From positions 33,548,687-33,612,686 of the forward strand of contig NC_052511.1 of the NCBI RefSeq assembly GCF_014356525.2: a stretch of DNA of 64,000 bases. The letters are read 5' to 3'. Below the pieces are notes generated by a model. It had not been told where the DNA came from and made no database searches. It saw only the letters and a program-made list of their open reading frames with translations. This DNA is from Nilaparvata lugens. Taxonomy: Eukaryota > Arthropoda > Insecta > Hemiptera > Delphacidae. Positions 1 through 12,712 of this stretch are shown piece by piece. The position numbers and the translations under genes are program-made. Within the stretch, counting starts at the first letter, position 1; the number at the start of each line of letters is the position of its first letter.

Positions 1-1101
1 TCCTATTTGGAAAATAGATATCAGTCAGTTAAATCGAGTAATGGGAGTTCACTGGTATTTTCAGCATGGGAAAGAGTAAAGCAAGGTGTGCCACAGGGCT
101 CTGTGCTTGGACCGACTCTTTTCAATTTATTTATAAACGACCTGCCAAATAATGTAGATGGCAAGCTCATTTTATATGCTGACGATACAACGGTTCTGGT
201 TACTGGTAAGGATGATAGCGAAGTTATGATTAGGGCTGAAACTGCTATGCATCAACTCAACAATTGGTTTGGTCATAATGCATTGAAGTTGAATATGACT
301 AAATCCAACTATATCAGGTTTGCCGTGACGGGACATCATGCTGAACCTTCAAACCTGAATGCTTCAAATGGAAGGGAGTGCTTGTCTGTTGAAGTGACTA
401 GTTTTCTTGGAGTGGAATTGCAAAAAAATATGAAATGGGATAAACACTTGGAAAAACTTATAAAACAGCTCTATCATGCACTTTTTGCACTGAGAACTGT
501 GAGGACTGCATCCACTATAAAGACAGCTCAGAAGGTATCATGGATATTTTTTAGCCCTAATACGCTACAGCATCTTCTTTTGGGGGAATAGTAAAAATAA
601 TTTATATAAAATATTTAAGATGCAAAAGAAAGCTGTTCGTGTTTTGGAGGGCTTGCGGCCATCCAATTCATGTAGGCCCATTTTTAGAAAATAAAGGTTT
701 CTCACGGTCCCAGCATTGCACTTCCTTGAGACTGTAAATTTTGTCTTCAGAAATTCAGAGAGCACAAGAGCAAAGAGTTCAGCTGTATATCAGTACCCCG
801 CTCACAGACTGACACTTTTGGAAAAAGGACCATATTATTCGGGACTGAAGCTCTTCAATTGTCTACCTGAAAGAATACGGTTATGTGGTAGTCATAGGCT
901 TTTTCTGTCTTCAATTACTAATGTACTTGTGGAAGCGTGTCCCTATACAATGGAGGAATGTTGTGGTGCCTTCATACTTTGAGTTTATACAGATGCATAC
1001 ACTTTGCATAGAAAAATGTTCATGACATGTTACATGCCACTTGAGCTCTGCTCAGATTTGTGGCTTCACGTAACAAATGACAATAATAATAATAATAATA
1101 T
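1..1101 (+). mobile_element. LINE (non-LTR retrotransposon), 5'-truncated 3' part with (TAA)n tail
   Basis: The reading frame 7-588 encodes the RT palm: a GVPQGSVLGP motif, then FINDLP, then the catalytic YADDT box. The frame is lost near 540-600. Positions 716-981 encode the C-terminal part (YPAHRLTLLE...LFNCLPERI). A 3' UTR of about 100 bp follows and ends in (AAT)n at 1081-1101, a tail type typical of I-like LINEs. The copy at 9160-10668 is the same family: protein blocks, 3' UTR and tail all match. The frameshift makes this copy dead. The 5' part lies outside the window or was never inserted. Confidence 0.85.
1041..1054 (+). other. Conserved LINE 3'-UTR stem-loop
   Basis: TTGAGCTCTGCTCA can form a 5-bp stem (TGAGC/GCTCA) with a 3-base loop, 27 bases before the TAA tail. 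The other family member has the same structure at 10615-10628 with one loop base changed. It is plausibly the RT recognition element of this LINE. Confidence 0.5.
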
Positions 1102-1417
1102 CTAATGTTTATTCTTTAATGAATTTGATAGTTTATTCAATGTAAAGTACTAACTCATGTGAGTATATTGTTTTGATTTTTTTTCCCAAGTTGAGTATGT
1201 ATATTGAAATTCACTTGATTTATTGAGATAGATCAAAATATTCGAAACTTGAATTTACTTTTCTTATTATCTACAGTATTTCAGCCCTCACTTTCAACTA
1301 ATCATCACTTTTATTGCATGATAATTGAACAAAAATCAGGAACTGTCACGATTTAAACTAAACAGAAATTAGGTGATATTGTGAAGTTGAATGATACCAT
1401 CTTCATTTTTGTTACAG

Positions 1418-4400
1418 ATAAAACGTTTCAAGAACGACTGCAAATCAATAGATGAAGAGCTCATGTCTCGTGTCGAGTTGATATCTTCAAGAGAGCAGAA
1501 GAACTATTATGATTTCTTCCATTTCTCTCCCATCAAGGCAAGTTGTCTATGCTCAATAAACTGTATTACTATTATTCTAAATCTACAAGTTCATTCAAAT
1601 TTAAAATTTCTGTTCATAAACTGTACTAGTGACTATTTCGGAATTTATAATATAAATATAATCTACTCTAAATTTCTGTTTAGAATAAATAAATTCAGAG
1701 ACAAGTGATCAAATCAATTTGTTATTTTAGTTTTGAAGCTGAGTTTAACACGGAACTTTTTTGAGGCCTTTCTATGTGAGAGTCTGTTGTACCTTTTCAA
1801 ATTTAAAATAATTTGTTATCGATTATCCTGGGTGGCTCAAGCCTGGTGTTTTCAGGTCACACCTGTTACATATTTGAAACACAATATGTTCAAGTTTTAT
1901 TTTATTTATTAAAAATATTGGTTGCAGATGCATGTTAGTTTCTCACTGAGCGGTGGCATTGGTGGTTCTGGAGGTGTCCACGGTTCACTGCCTCCTATTG
2001 TATCACTTCTGACTCAAAGTCTTGGAGTAACCCTCACCGATATGCATGATGTTGTGTTCAAGTGAGTATTAAATCGTGTGTGATCTCAACAATTATGATA
2101 AGTTTCTTTATTATTTTATTCCTTCCTTTATATTATTTTTGGTAATCCCTTCCTTATCCACCTCGCCTGAGATATTTTAACTGTCAATGGATATGACTCA
2201 TGACTGTTATATTTCAGCCGGAAGCACTAGTTGTAAAAAGTTATATTTTTCTGTCTCGGAAGATATTCCATCTCTGGAATAGTTTCTACCCATAGTTTTT
2301 CCTATTTCTATATTTTATACATTCTCAATGTTTTTATTTTCTTTTAAATTAATTAATGTTCACACACTACACTGATTTTCTTGAATGTTTCTACAAATGC
2401 ATTGGTCCTACAATTCACTTTTTATAAAACATTGTGAAATTTTATAAAATTGATATCACTGTATATTTATTTTTTTTCAAAACGTGTAATTCCTGTAACA
2501 ATATACACACACTCAGGGGGCCGGTTTCCGAGCTCGGGACTCAGCTAAGTTCTAGACTTTAAACAGCTTTAGTCAGAAAATTTGCTTTCCGAAACGGGGC
2601 GTAGTCGCAGTCCACGTTTAAATTAAATTTCGATAAACTAGAAAATTGAACACAAACTAAAATAAAGAGAAAATAGAGTAAAGTTTCAGATAAGGTTTTA
2701 GTTTTAGATATTTTGAATTATTTAGGAATGTTTCATTTCGTCAAGGAAAAACGTTTCTAATTATAGAAAGAAAATAAATATTATTTTACTGCGAGTACCG
2801 TTTTGGAAAGCCAATTTTCTGATTCCAGCTGTCTAAAGTATAAAACTTAGCTATGTCGCGAGCTCAGAACCCGGCCCTTATTATTCTGGCAACCACTTGA
2901 ATTACATGAACATTGAAGACTTTTATATACATGCTGAATCCCATAGATTATTCTAAACATTTCATCAAATTTATCACTTGATTAATATTATTTTTTGAAA
3001 TTCTGCTTACAGACTATCCTACTTCGAACGTCAGTACATTTTCATCAATCAGCGGCAGATCATGTATGAAATCCAGTCACATTACATTGGGCAGCTAATC
3101 AAACAATTCTATGTGCTTGTTTTCGGGTTGGATGTGCTGGGAAATCCCTATGGATTAGTTGTCGGCTTGAAACATGGTGTTGAAGATCTCTTCTACGAGC
3201 CTTTCCAAGTAAGTTGTGCATTATTCTCATTAAAATGGAAATTTATTCTGCTCCGATAACAATTATTGACAAGACTATTTTTTCATTAATAATTGTCAAA
3301 ATATGAATTTTGAAACTCAAATTGAATAAATTCGTTGCTAAAATGATAAATTATTGATTGTTCACTCGAATTGAAATTTCAACAGTATTACCCTGTTATT
3401 GCTAGTCTAGTAAAATTTTCTTTCATTCCCATCTTGCATTATCTATTTTCATCATCAAAGTAGTCTATACTGTTTTTCTTACTTTTTAACTTATTCATTG
3501 TAACATAATAAATAGGCATAAGAGCTCGTTTGATTTCTAATCCAGGCCTGAAATTATTTTACTTTCATTTACCTTTTGAAAAAAAAATTTACTGAAGTCT
3601 TTACCAAGGTACTGAACTATCAAATTTATGCTTTTGCACAATATTTCATATGCAAATAGGAGAATTAGAATGTTTGGGCTTCATGTTCTTCTTTTAAATT
3701 TTCATTGTACATAAATTTCCTTGAATACATGAAATTTTTCGGCTCAGAATTCAATTTTGCAATGTATGTTCTTGAATTTTCTATTGTTATACTTGACAGT
3801 TTTCTTTGATTTTGTCTGCAGGGTGCTATCCAGGGTCCCGGTGAATTCGCTGAGGGTCTCTATCTTGGCGTTAAAAGTCTTTTCGGGCACACAGTGGGTG
3901 GGGCAGCAGGGGCCATGTCTCGTATCACTGGAGCTATGGGTCAGAATTAAATGTTGATCTGAATCAATCCCACTCTTAATTTTGATATAAGTTTTGTGTT
4001 TTTTACATAATACAGTTGAGTCAGTATGCCGTTCTAACTGATTTTGTTGTTCACTCGTTCTCATCTACATTCAGCTATTTTTAAATACTTTTATAATATG
4101 AAGTGTAATAATACTGTACTGTATTTCTTCATTATTAAAATCACAAATCATGTAAATATGATTGGGGGAGAACAACAGGGTTTGTACACAATTATTCTCA
4201 CAAAATCTGATAAATCAATTGAATTTTATATTATTACTGTTTACGTTTAAATTACTACATCAGCAATCAATGAAGTATTAATAAATAAATTTGAAATTGG
4301 TGGTTTTAGGCAAAGGATTGGCTGCACTTACATTTGATGAGGATTACCAACGTAAAAGACGAGAACAAACCGAACAGCAGTGCACTGTGCACGAGTCCAT

Positions 4401-7400
4401 TACCAGAGGAGGAAAAGGAATTGTTATGGTAAATGTTACAATTCAATTCGAATGAGTGTGATCGATTCGTTTTCTTGTAAATGATATTAGATTCCATTCT
4501 ATTTCCAAGGTATCATTGATACCTTAAATAGCATTAAATCATAAGCATTAAATCACATTCACAGAATGTAGGTGCATTATATAGAACAGCTAATTCGTAT
4601 TTATTCTAATGGATAAATTCAGTTTCAATTGAACAAATTTACAAACAGTTTTTACTTTCCTTGCCCTATTACCATAGGTAAGGAAAGTATTGCTTTCCGA
4701 AAAAAATTAAGGTACCCCAATTTCTAAATTTCTATACGTTTCAAGGTACCCTGAGTCCAAAAAAGTGGTTTTTGGGTATTGGTCTGTATATATATATATA
4801 TGTGTGTGTGTGTATGAGTGTATGTGCGTCTGTGTACACGATATCTCATCTCCCAATTAACGGAATGACTAGAAATTTGGAACGTAAGCTCCTTACAATA
4901 TAAGGATCCGACACGAACAATTTCGATTAAATGCGATTCAAGATGGCGGCTAAAATGGCGAAAATGTAGTCAAAAACAGGGTTTTTCGCGATTTTCTCGA
5001 AAACGGCTCCAACGATTTTGATTAAAGTTATACCTGAAATAGTCATCGATAAGCTCTATCAACTGCCACAAGTCCCATATCTGTAAAAATTTCAGGAGCT
5101 TCGCCGCATCTACGCAAAGTTTGATTTTAGATTCTCAATTATCAGGCTTCATATACAATTAAAACGAAAAATTTTGAGTGGAAATGATTGAGCATGGGAA
5201 TCTCAACAATTAATGTTCAGTAACATTTTCACCTAAAATTAAAAATAAGCTCGAAATTCGAGAAAATGTGATTATCCAATTACAAACTGTTGGCAACTGT
5301 TGATTCTATTAAATGATTCACTATGAAGAGATAGCAGACCTCGTGTGTCTTCAGCGTTATTGCCCTGTCACCAGCTGGCTCAAATCTTTGAATAGTAGAC
5401 TTGAGATGCGCGGGAACACTAGCGTCAGGTGATCAATTTTTATAACGGCAAGGAAAGTTGTGTGAGTGCGCCACACCAGATTTTTTCATATGAATACTTA
5501 TTATTATTATTTGACGGGGGGTTTCAACAATCTAGGATTTGAATGAAGTATATAGAATATAGGCATATCTAACAATAAATAGTAATATGTTGATTTTTGG
5601 AAGCTTGTCAGACTTCATTCTGCTGCATGTGCATAAAGATAAAGACTGTTTCATAGTTTCCTATATCCCGTGTTCAAATTAACGTTACGGTACCTGTTTC
5701 TACCACGGTTCTACTTGTTCATTTATTAATTACTTTTTGTTGATTCATTCATTGTCTATTAATAAACATTACCTTTTGTACAATCCTACTGAATTGTTGA
5801 TTAATTCACCTTCGTTTTTGTAATTTAGGGCGTTGTTGGAGGAATTGGAGGTGTGATAACGAAGCCCATATCGGGAGCCAAAGAAGAGGGTGTCGAAGGA
5901 TTCTTCAAGGGATTTGGCAAAGGCATGGTCGGTCTTGTAACGAGGCCCACTGCTGGAGTCGTTGACTTTGCTAGTGGAACGCTCAGCTCTGTTAGAAGGC
6001 AAGTCAAATGCATTCGTAGTTTATTTCGGTTTGTAAAAATCAAGTTCGATATTAATATTTCTACAGTAATTATATAATTAGTAAGCGTTGAAATAAAAAA
6101 GAATATTCATTGCGTATTCTCCTGTTTATATTAGAATTCAAACTTCTTTTGATATTTTTAGTATTATGTATACTGTATTCAAAATTTCCAGAATAACCCA
6201 GTTCAGCGAGGAAGTAACGAGACAAAGGAACCCTCGCAATTTCAAGAGTGATCGTTACATCCGTCCATACTCCAGGCTCGATGCTGAAGGATGCAAACTT
6301 CTTCAAGTATGTTGTTCTTGAAATGTTTTCCCTATGTTTGTACACTACAGAGAGGTCAAAAAAATGTATACACACTTTGACAGTGAATATCTTGGTAACG
6401 CACTGGCTGGCAGTTTCAGACCGTTGTACGTAGTTTGTGCAACGTATTTTGAAAAAACTTTGAAATCGCTGTCGCTATGTAACACACACGTTGCCAACTC
6501 TACGTTTTCCTACGTAGTCGTCGCTCCGTATTTCGGGCAGCGCATGCACTCTTAGCTAAACAATGACACTCGACCACAGCTCAAAATGTGATCGAATACA
6601 AATGTAATGAAAAAGTATATATTTTTGTGGACTGTTCATAGTTTGCGTATTAATACGATGAATACTTGCTACGGCGGCTGAAACGGCCTTCAAGTATACG
6701 ACGGTCTGAAATGGTCTTATAGTTTGGCATGCGGGCTACTCATGCCACACTATCTTTTGATAACACATCCAACTACAATACTGAGTAGGATTCATAGTTG
6801 TACGTTGTTTTGTTCTCTTGAGTTCACTATCAATATTGGTGTATACATTTTTTTGGACTCTCCTATATATGATAAAATTATAATTTTTTCTCCACTTTTC
6901 TATCTATTCAGGATAAAATAATCAATAACCTCATAAACACCATAGTGTATAATTATCAAAATCATTTTCGATGTTGAAACTTAACATGTATTGAGCCAAC
7001 TTTGAAATTGTTAGTTTGGTGGAATAGTTTTTCATAGACCAAAATATTTGGAATTTCCAACAAATTAATCAATTTCAATAAATTTAGAAAGATCAATGAC
7101 GCCGTATCATATATTGAAAATCAATCATCATAATTATAATGATTGATCAAGTACAAGAATTATTGAATAATGATTAAGTTAGTAAAAATAGGAGCTTGAA
7201 ATGATAAATGTTACAACTTTTTAAAATTATTTACTCTTTTCTAATACCTTATTTGTTTCTTTAATCAGGAGGTTGATAAAGGAAAATATGCTGGAACAGA
7301 TACCTACGTTTATCATATTCCGATCGGAAATAAAGACATTCTACTACTTACTGATAAAAGGATTCTTTATGTCACTCACAGCGATATGTTCGGAGGATTT

Positions 7401-10400
7401 CAGGTAAAAATTTGCTTAATAATAACTTGATTCTTTTCTCTATTAATCCTAAATATCTAATACTTGATGATTTCACTTGGAATTTAACAGAGTTGTAGAC
7501 CAAACGCGAAGTTTGATCCCAATTTGTTGTACTCCTCCCCAATATTGTGGGATGATTTTATTCAATGTCATTTTACTTTACACACTTAAGGCTTTCTTAG
7601 CTGAATTTATGGTAAAATCTTTTTCTCTGTGTAACTCTTTAGCAAAACATTTTTGGACCCATGTTTATGAATAAAATTTTTCATTATTTTGGCGAAAGGA
7701 ATCAGCCTGATATATTTCGCTGGTTCTTTTTGGAACACTCTGTGTAGAAATCAACTGGAATCAAGAAATAACTTTGAGATAGATTAGATTAGACATACAT
7801 GCATTTTTGTTTTATATTTTTGTGGAATGTACGATAAAGATTTATTTGTCCATTTACTTATTTGTAGATACAATTACAAATCAGATGAATATGATCGGGA
7901 AAGACCAACAGGCTTGGCCCAGCCCCCAAACTTTTCTATTCCTAAATTTTGATAATGAATAAGATGTCTAAAAAATGTTACGTTTTTACTGTTGTAAGAT
8001 CAAGTTCAATTTTTGCCCAAAAATATTTATTATTAGCTAGAAATTTTGAATTTAGAAGGATTAAAACAGCAGATTATAGTTAAATATTTCACTTAATTAT
8101 CACCGCACATTGAATAAATTAAGTTATTTCAGAAAATTTAGAAGCCAAAAATACACACAACCTCTCACTAACCACAACTTAAATTACAATTACATTATAA
8201 ACTTATTATTCAATGATAATTGTTACATCTTGTCTGTAATAAAGGCCGAATGGACACATACTTGGGGTGAACTGTCCGAGCCTCCAAAACTGGCTGATAC
8301 GGGTATAATCCTTGTACTGCAAGATGCAAAGAAAAAGTTATTCCGCTCCTCAAACAGCAAAAAGATGTTGGTCATCCCCGAAGAAGACAGGAGAAAGGTA
8401 TGTATTCATATAATCTCTCAATTTATCTACCTAAACTGCACTCAATTATCATTAAAAACCCATTATCATTTATAAAACCATTTATCTTCATTGAGCGACT
8501 TTGTAATTTATTTCTGTTAACTTGAAAATGCAAAGTCAAAGTAAGATGGAAACCAGGCCAGAGTCCATTTCATAGGACATGAAGCTTGTAAACTCAATAT
8601 TATTTAACGAAAGCTAATTTATTCATACAAGGAGCTTATAATACAGGTCGTAATATATAGTTCTTTATGAATTATTATTAAGTTTTATGGAGTAGTCAAA
8701 TGATACTGAAGTATCGTGTCAACTTAATCAAGTTCGTTATTCTACTTCTTTTGCAATGCAGCTATAAAGCATCCTATTGATAAAATAAATCATTAATTGG
8801 AACATAGTTCAACTGATGTTGAACTTCGCTAACCTCCAATTGTTTAATTGTCCATAACTACGATCCTTAGTAGTTCTTTTCTAAAATTATAATAAATTAA
8901 GATAAATAAATAATAAATAAATTAAATCAAATTTCAATATAAAGAAAATCCATGATAGGCCTAATAATTGAATACTTACAATAAATTAATGTATTATATT
9001 TTTGCAATTATTTTCTCTCCATCTATTTGGATTTTAAAATATTCTAGTTAGGTACTTATTATTGAACCTCATGAAACCCTTCTGGATAAACTCAGTTATA
9101 GTAAACGCAAATTGGAGAGGCGGGTGATGGCTCCATCTATGAGTGAAATTGGTAAATTTCAAGCACTAAAAACTGCTGCACTAAGCACTGTTGCACTGCT
9201 GACTGTTTTCTCTAAGGTTTTTGAAAGGGCTTTTAATCAAATTACTAGATTTTTAGAAAGTAACTCCATACTTCATGAGTAACAGTATGGTTTTAGAAAG
9301 GGTTTCTCAACAAAGTCCGCAATTTTTGATGTGGTAACGAGCGTGTTGAGGGCTCTGGATGGGTCTCAGAGTGCCATTGGTCTCTTCTGTGACCTCTCCC
9401 GGGCCTTCGACATGGTCGACCATGAATTGTTGCTGAAGAAGTTAGAATTTTGTGGATTTACGGGAAAAAGCAGCCAGGTTTTTCAATTCATATCTCTCGG
9501 GGAGATTTCAGGCAGTCAGACTGACAAACGGATGTGGCGGGGTAGAAACATCTGATTGGAAAAGAAATCTATGTGGGGTTCCTCAGGGGTCGATCTTGGG
9601 TCCTGTACTTTTCAATATTTTTATTAATGACCTGCCTCATAGTATTGGCTCTGACCTCATTCTCTATGCAGATGATACCACTGTGATTGTGAAGGGTAAA
9701 GATGATGATGAAATCCAGCGGAAATCAGTGCAAGCTTTTAACCAGCTTAGCCATTGGTTCAGCTGTAATCTTCTAAAATTAAATTTGAAGAAAACCCATC
9801 ATCTCAATTTTTCTACTGAGGGCTCTGGAAGTTTCGCACATACTCTTTACTCAGCAACAGGAGAGGAATGTTGCGCTGCTGAGATGATTAGATTTCTTGG
9901 TGTTGACCTGCAAGGAAATGTTAATTGGGATAGCAACGTAAAAGCATTGGATGTGAAATTGTCCCGTGCTATTTTTGCCTTGAAAACAATAGTCAGAGTG
10001 GCAGATAGAAAAACAGCACTAACTGTCTATCATGGCTATTTCATGTCTCACATCAGATACAGTATCTTATTCTGGGGTAGCAGCCAAACAAACCTTCAGA
10101 ATATGTTCGTAAGCAAAAGAAAGCAATCAGGGTTATTGAGGGAGCCGAATCTAGGGTTTCATGTAAGCCAATTTTCAAAAAACTCAAATTATTAACAATT
10201 CCAGCCCTTTATTTTTTGGATATTGCATCTTTTGTTTACAGTAATAAGCAGAAATTCATGGAAGATAAAATTTCACACAGATACCCCACAAGACATAAGA
10301 TATTTACCCTCCAGTACCCCACTCATAGACTTTCGCTCTTGGAAGGGGGACCACATTATGCTGGGCTTGAAATTTTCAACTGCTTGACGGACGAAATTAA

Positions 10401-11639
10401 GAGTGTTGACAGTCTAGGTAATTTTTATACAGCTCTCAAAGATACTCTGACTGAATGCCGCCCGTATTCATTAAGAGAATCTTTGAATGTTATGAGATCT
10501 TCTCATTGAAATCCTAGAGATCAGAAATTATCCAGACGATTTTGTAAAATGAAAAACTTTCCCTCAATGGCGGAAAACCATATACTTGATATATTTGGAC
10601 ATGTCGTACACCGTTTGAGCTGTGCTCATCATATGCGGTTTTATACGATGAAATAATAATAATAATAAATTGAAAAATAACAGCGCATGCGCTCTACTCT
10701 ATATCGTGACTGAACCATTTAGGCCCGCCGGCCGCAAAGTAGACCCACGTTAATCCACGAAAAGCAACCCACGCCGTGGGATGTTTTGTAAACCATAATC
10801 AATCAGCTGACAAGTGGATTATTCATTGCATTTATTACACAGAATATCGGGGACCGAGCATCGCTCTGGAGTAAAAAAGCATAAAAAATGTATTACGAAA
10901 GAAGAAATTATAATAACATTCATAGTTCATACAGAAATGTTCTATTTAATCACCGTAGATTTATTCCCAGAGGAATGCAAAAATTTCCCTCACAAAGGCC
11001 CGGTTGCACAAAAGCCGGTTAAATTTTAATCCTGATTAATTTCACGTGAACCAAATCAGAGAAGACCTTTTCAAAAAGATAGATCCACTGGAATTAATCA
11101 GGATTGAAAATAACCAGTCTTTTTTGCAACCGGCACTTAGTACCTGATTGAATGATTACAAAAGTTCAACAGCTGAGTCATAATTTTGACACAGTCCCAC
11201 ACACATGAACTCGCTCACTCACTTCCATCATCAACAGACGACGAAAGAATTATTATCAGCTGTTTTTCCAAGGATGAATAATAATTATCCTTTTAATGTC
11301 TTTCAGCGAGTTTTCCCAGGGATGAGACCTAATGACTGAAATATTTATCTGAGTCTATACGGGTGTAGAATGGGGATAATACTCAATAGTATTGGCATAT
11401 GAATAAATAATAAATTACCAAAGAAACTTAATTGCCAAAATATTATTTTTCTATTTCAATCATGAAATTATAATTGTCACTTCTATCTCTATACTTTTAT
11501 GCTTTTGATTATTTAACTATTATCTGATAATATTGATTTTACTGTTCTATTACAGGCGGTGTTTGCAAAGATGAACAATTGTCTTCAAGTGTCACAAAGA
11601 GGCTCTCTCGCTTCAGGCGCCGGAAGCATGTCTTCATAA
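1418..11639 (+). CDS. Vps13: VPS13 (VPS13A/C-type) intermembrane lipid-transfer protein, C-terminal 447 residues
   Basis: Ten exons stay in frame: 1418-1537, 1928-2061, 3013-3208, 3822-3939, 4310-4428, 5829-5998, 6192-6306, 7269-7403, 8245-8397 and 11556-11639 (TAA). The 5' part lies upstream of the window. VPS13 proteins are rod-like bridges that move phospholipids at organelle contact sites. This part covers the conserved C-terminal region: [20 protein letters not shown] (about residues 115-135), then the [20 protein letters not shown] stretch, then the glycine-rich [17 protein letters not shown] block (DH-like/ATG_C region). A PH-like domain follows at about residues 325-440 ([15 protein letters not shown]). 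Two introns use GC donors (after 1537 and 5998). The last intron, 3.2 kb, holds a LINE and smaller repeats. Identity is strong. A/C type is preferred over B or D from the GLDVLGNP...[10 protein letters not shown] pattern. Confidence 0.95.
2518..2877. mobile_element. MITE with ~90-bp imperfect terminal inverted repeats
   Basis: The left end (GGGCCGGTTTCCGAGCTCGG...) and the reverse complement of the right end (GGGCCGGGTTCTGAGCTCGC...) align over about 90 bases, including a shared TCAGAAAATT block. The element sits in a VPS13 intron and carries no ORF. I could not define a target-site duplication with confidence. It is a non-autonomous DNA element, superfamily unassigned. Confidence 0.7.
4654..5458. 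repeat. Interspersed repeat, ~0.8 kb, with 12-bp inverted ends
   Basis: It lies in the VPS13 intron 4429-5828. ACTTTCCTTGCC at 4654-4665 is matched in perfect inverted orientation at 5447-5458. It contains a TA/TG microsatellite (about 4788-4815) and a non-coding body with the phrase TTTTCTCGAAAACGGCTCC, a style also seen in the repeat at 31490. No ORF. From memory its ends resemble an abundant planthopper repeat. The true right boundary may be slightly further, near 5487. Confidence 0.5.
6413..6715. mobile_element. Candidate MITE in a VPS13 intron
   Basis: TTTCAGACCGTTGTACGTA near 6414 is matched in inverted orientation by TATACGACGGTCTGAAA near 6695-6711. The region between is about 270 bp, locally richer in CG dinucleotides than its surroundings, and has no coding signal. 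Boundaries and superfamily are uncertain. Confidence 0.4.
9160..10668 (+). mobile_element. LINE, 5'-truncated, two or more frameshifts, (TAA)n tail
   Basis: The reading frames are 9331-9490 ([25 protein letters not shown] motifs 1-2), 9452-10192 ([16 protein letters not shown] catalytic box) and 10216-10509 ([13 protein letters not shown]-terminus). They join only through frameshifts near 9480 and near 10110, and stops occur near 9282. The family is that of the copy at 1-1101. The 3' UTR holds a stem-loop at 10615-10628 and ends in an AATAAT run near 10650-10668. It lies in the last VPS13 intron in the sense orientation. It is not functional. Confidence 0.85.
10615..10628 (+). other. Conserved LINE 3'-UTR stem-loop, second copy
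   Basis: TTGAGCTGTGCTCA has the same 5-bp stem as 1041-1054 with one change in the 3-base loop, and is again followed shortly by the TAA tail. Confidence 0.5.
10997..11135. mobile_element. Short foldback MITE (family also at 54209)
   Basis: GGCCCGGTTGCACAAAAGCC at the left end is answered by the inverted GTGCCGGTTGCAAAAAAGAC at the right end. The inner parts (TTTTAATCCTGATTAATT and AATTAATCAGGATTGAAAA) also pair, so most of the element is a palindrome. A related element lies at 54209-54304. Confidence 0.65.
11165..11340 (-). repeat. Interspersed repeat, minus copy of the unit at 31381-31745
   Basis: The reverse complement contains ATTCATCCTTGGAAAAACAG followed by GTCGTCTGTTGAT and GGAAGTGAGTGAGCGAGTT, in the same order as 31620-31682. 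It is non-coding and lies in the last VPS13 intron. Confidence 0.55.
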
Positions 11640-12712
11640 CTTCACATCAAATGTGTCTCATGAATGATGATGTAATCTAGCTTCTTAGCCTCATTCTCTC
11701 TTATTTGCACAAATAATGTATCACATCACCCATATAAAGGACATCATTGCACATTGACATTTTTCTTCCCAGTAATTTATATTTAAAAAACTTTCTTCCT
11801 TGTTCATTTTTCTGTCTTCCGTAAAACAAAGACATAAAACAATCTACTATAAAATGCATAACCTTTTATGGAAGAAAATTTATACTTAACTATAATGCGT
11901 CTTTCGCAAACTTCATTACAATTTAAGAATATTTCAAACTATTGTTCGTTTAATATGTTATACTAATTATTATGATTGCGTGTTTGTGTCTTAGATAGAA
12001 TCATTTTATCGGCCTATTAATATCCTCAAGAATACATAATGCTAGGTATTTCAGCTGGAATTTTGGTGCAACTCCCAATTTAGTCGAGTATATTAATATA
12101 GTATAGTATTTTAATGCTGTATTACCAAATTTTGTTCAACATATTGATTAATTTTTAGTCATCATAATTATAACAATAGTAATTATTATCCATTTTAGTG
12201 TTAGATCCTAACCCATGGATGTCATGGTGTGATAATACGAGTAGGCCTATACTCAGTAACCATGCTGTTCAATAATTTCTTGGTTTTCACATCCAGCTAA
12301 TTTTGAGAGGCTTTAAAATAATATTATATTATAATAAACAAAACGTGTGATCCATGAAATATGTGATGTTAATCTCAGGAAATACCATTTTTATGTGAGA
12401 TTTATGTTGAAAACTTAAATTAACCTTTATTGAATTCTTAATGAAACCAATTTTATTTACAACAGTACTTAACTGCAAACCTATTTGGTAGTTGACCATA
12501 GGAAAAATCATTGTAACTACTTTGTTGGAACATTTATGATTATAGTTACATTGTATTAATTTAATCAATTAAAACATGTTTCTGTTCAAGAAAATATGTA
12601 GTTCAAACTCCATCCATTGAAATGGTTCTGAACTGGACCATGTAGGATGTAAATGATTATGTGATATTCATCTATTACTGACTACCGTAGATTAGCTATC
12701 ATGTAGTTTAGT
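11640..12712. other. VPS13 3' UTR and intergenic DNA
   Basis: AT-rich and without a credible ORF. Possible VPS13 poly(A) signals (AATAAA) lie at 12333-12338 and, just inside the duplicated segment, at 12737-12742. I see no other feature. Confidence 0.5.

Noticed and set aside
4786..4820. TA/TG microsatellite
   Set aside because: Simple sequence inside the 4654-5458 repeat, not worth a separate call.
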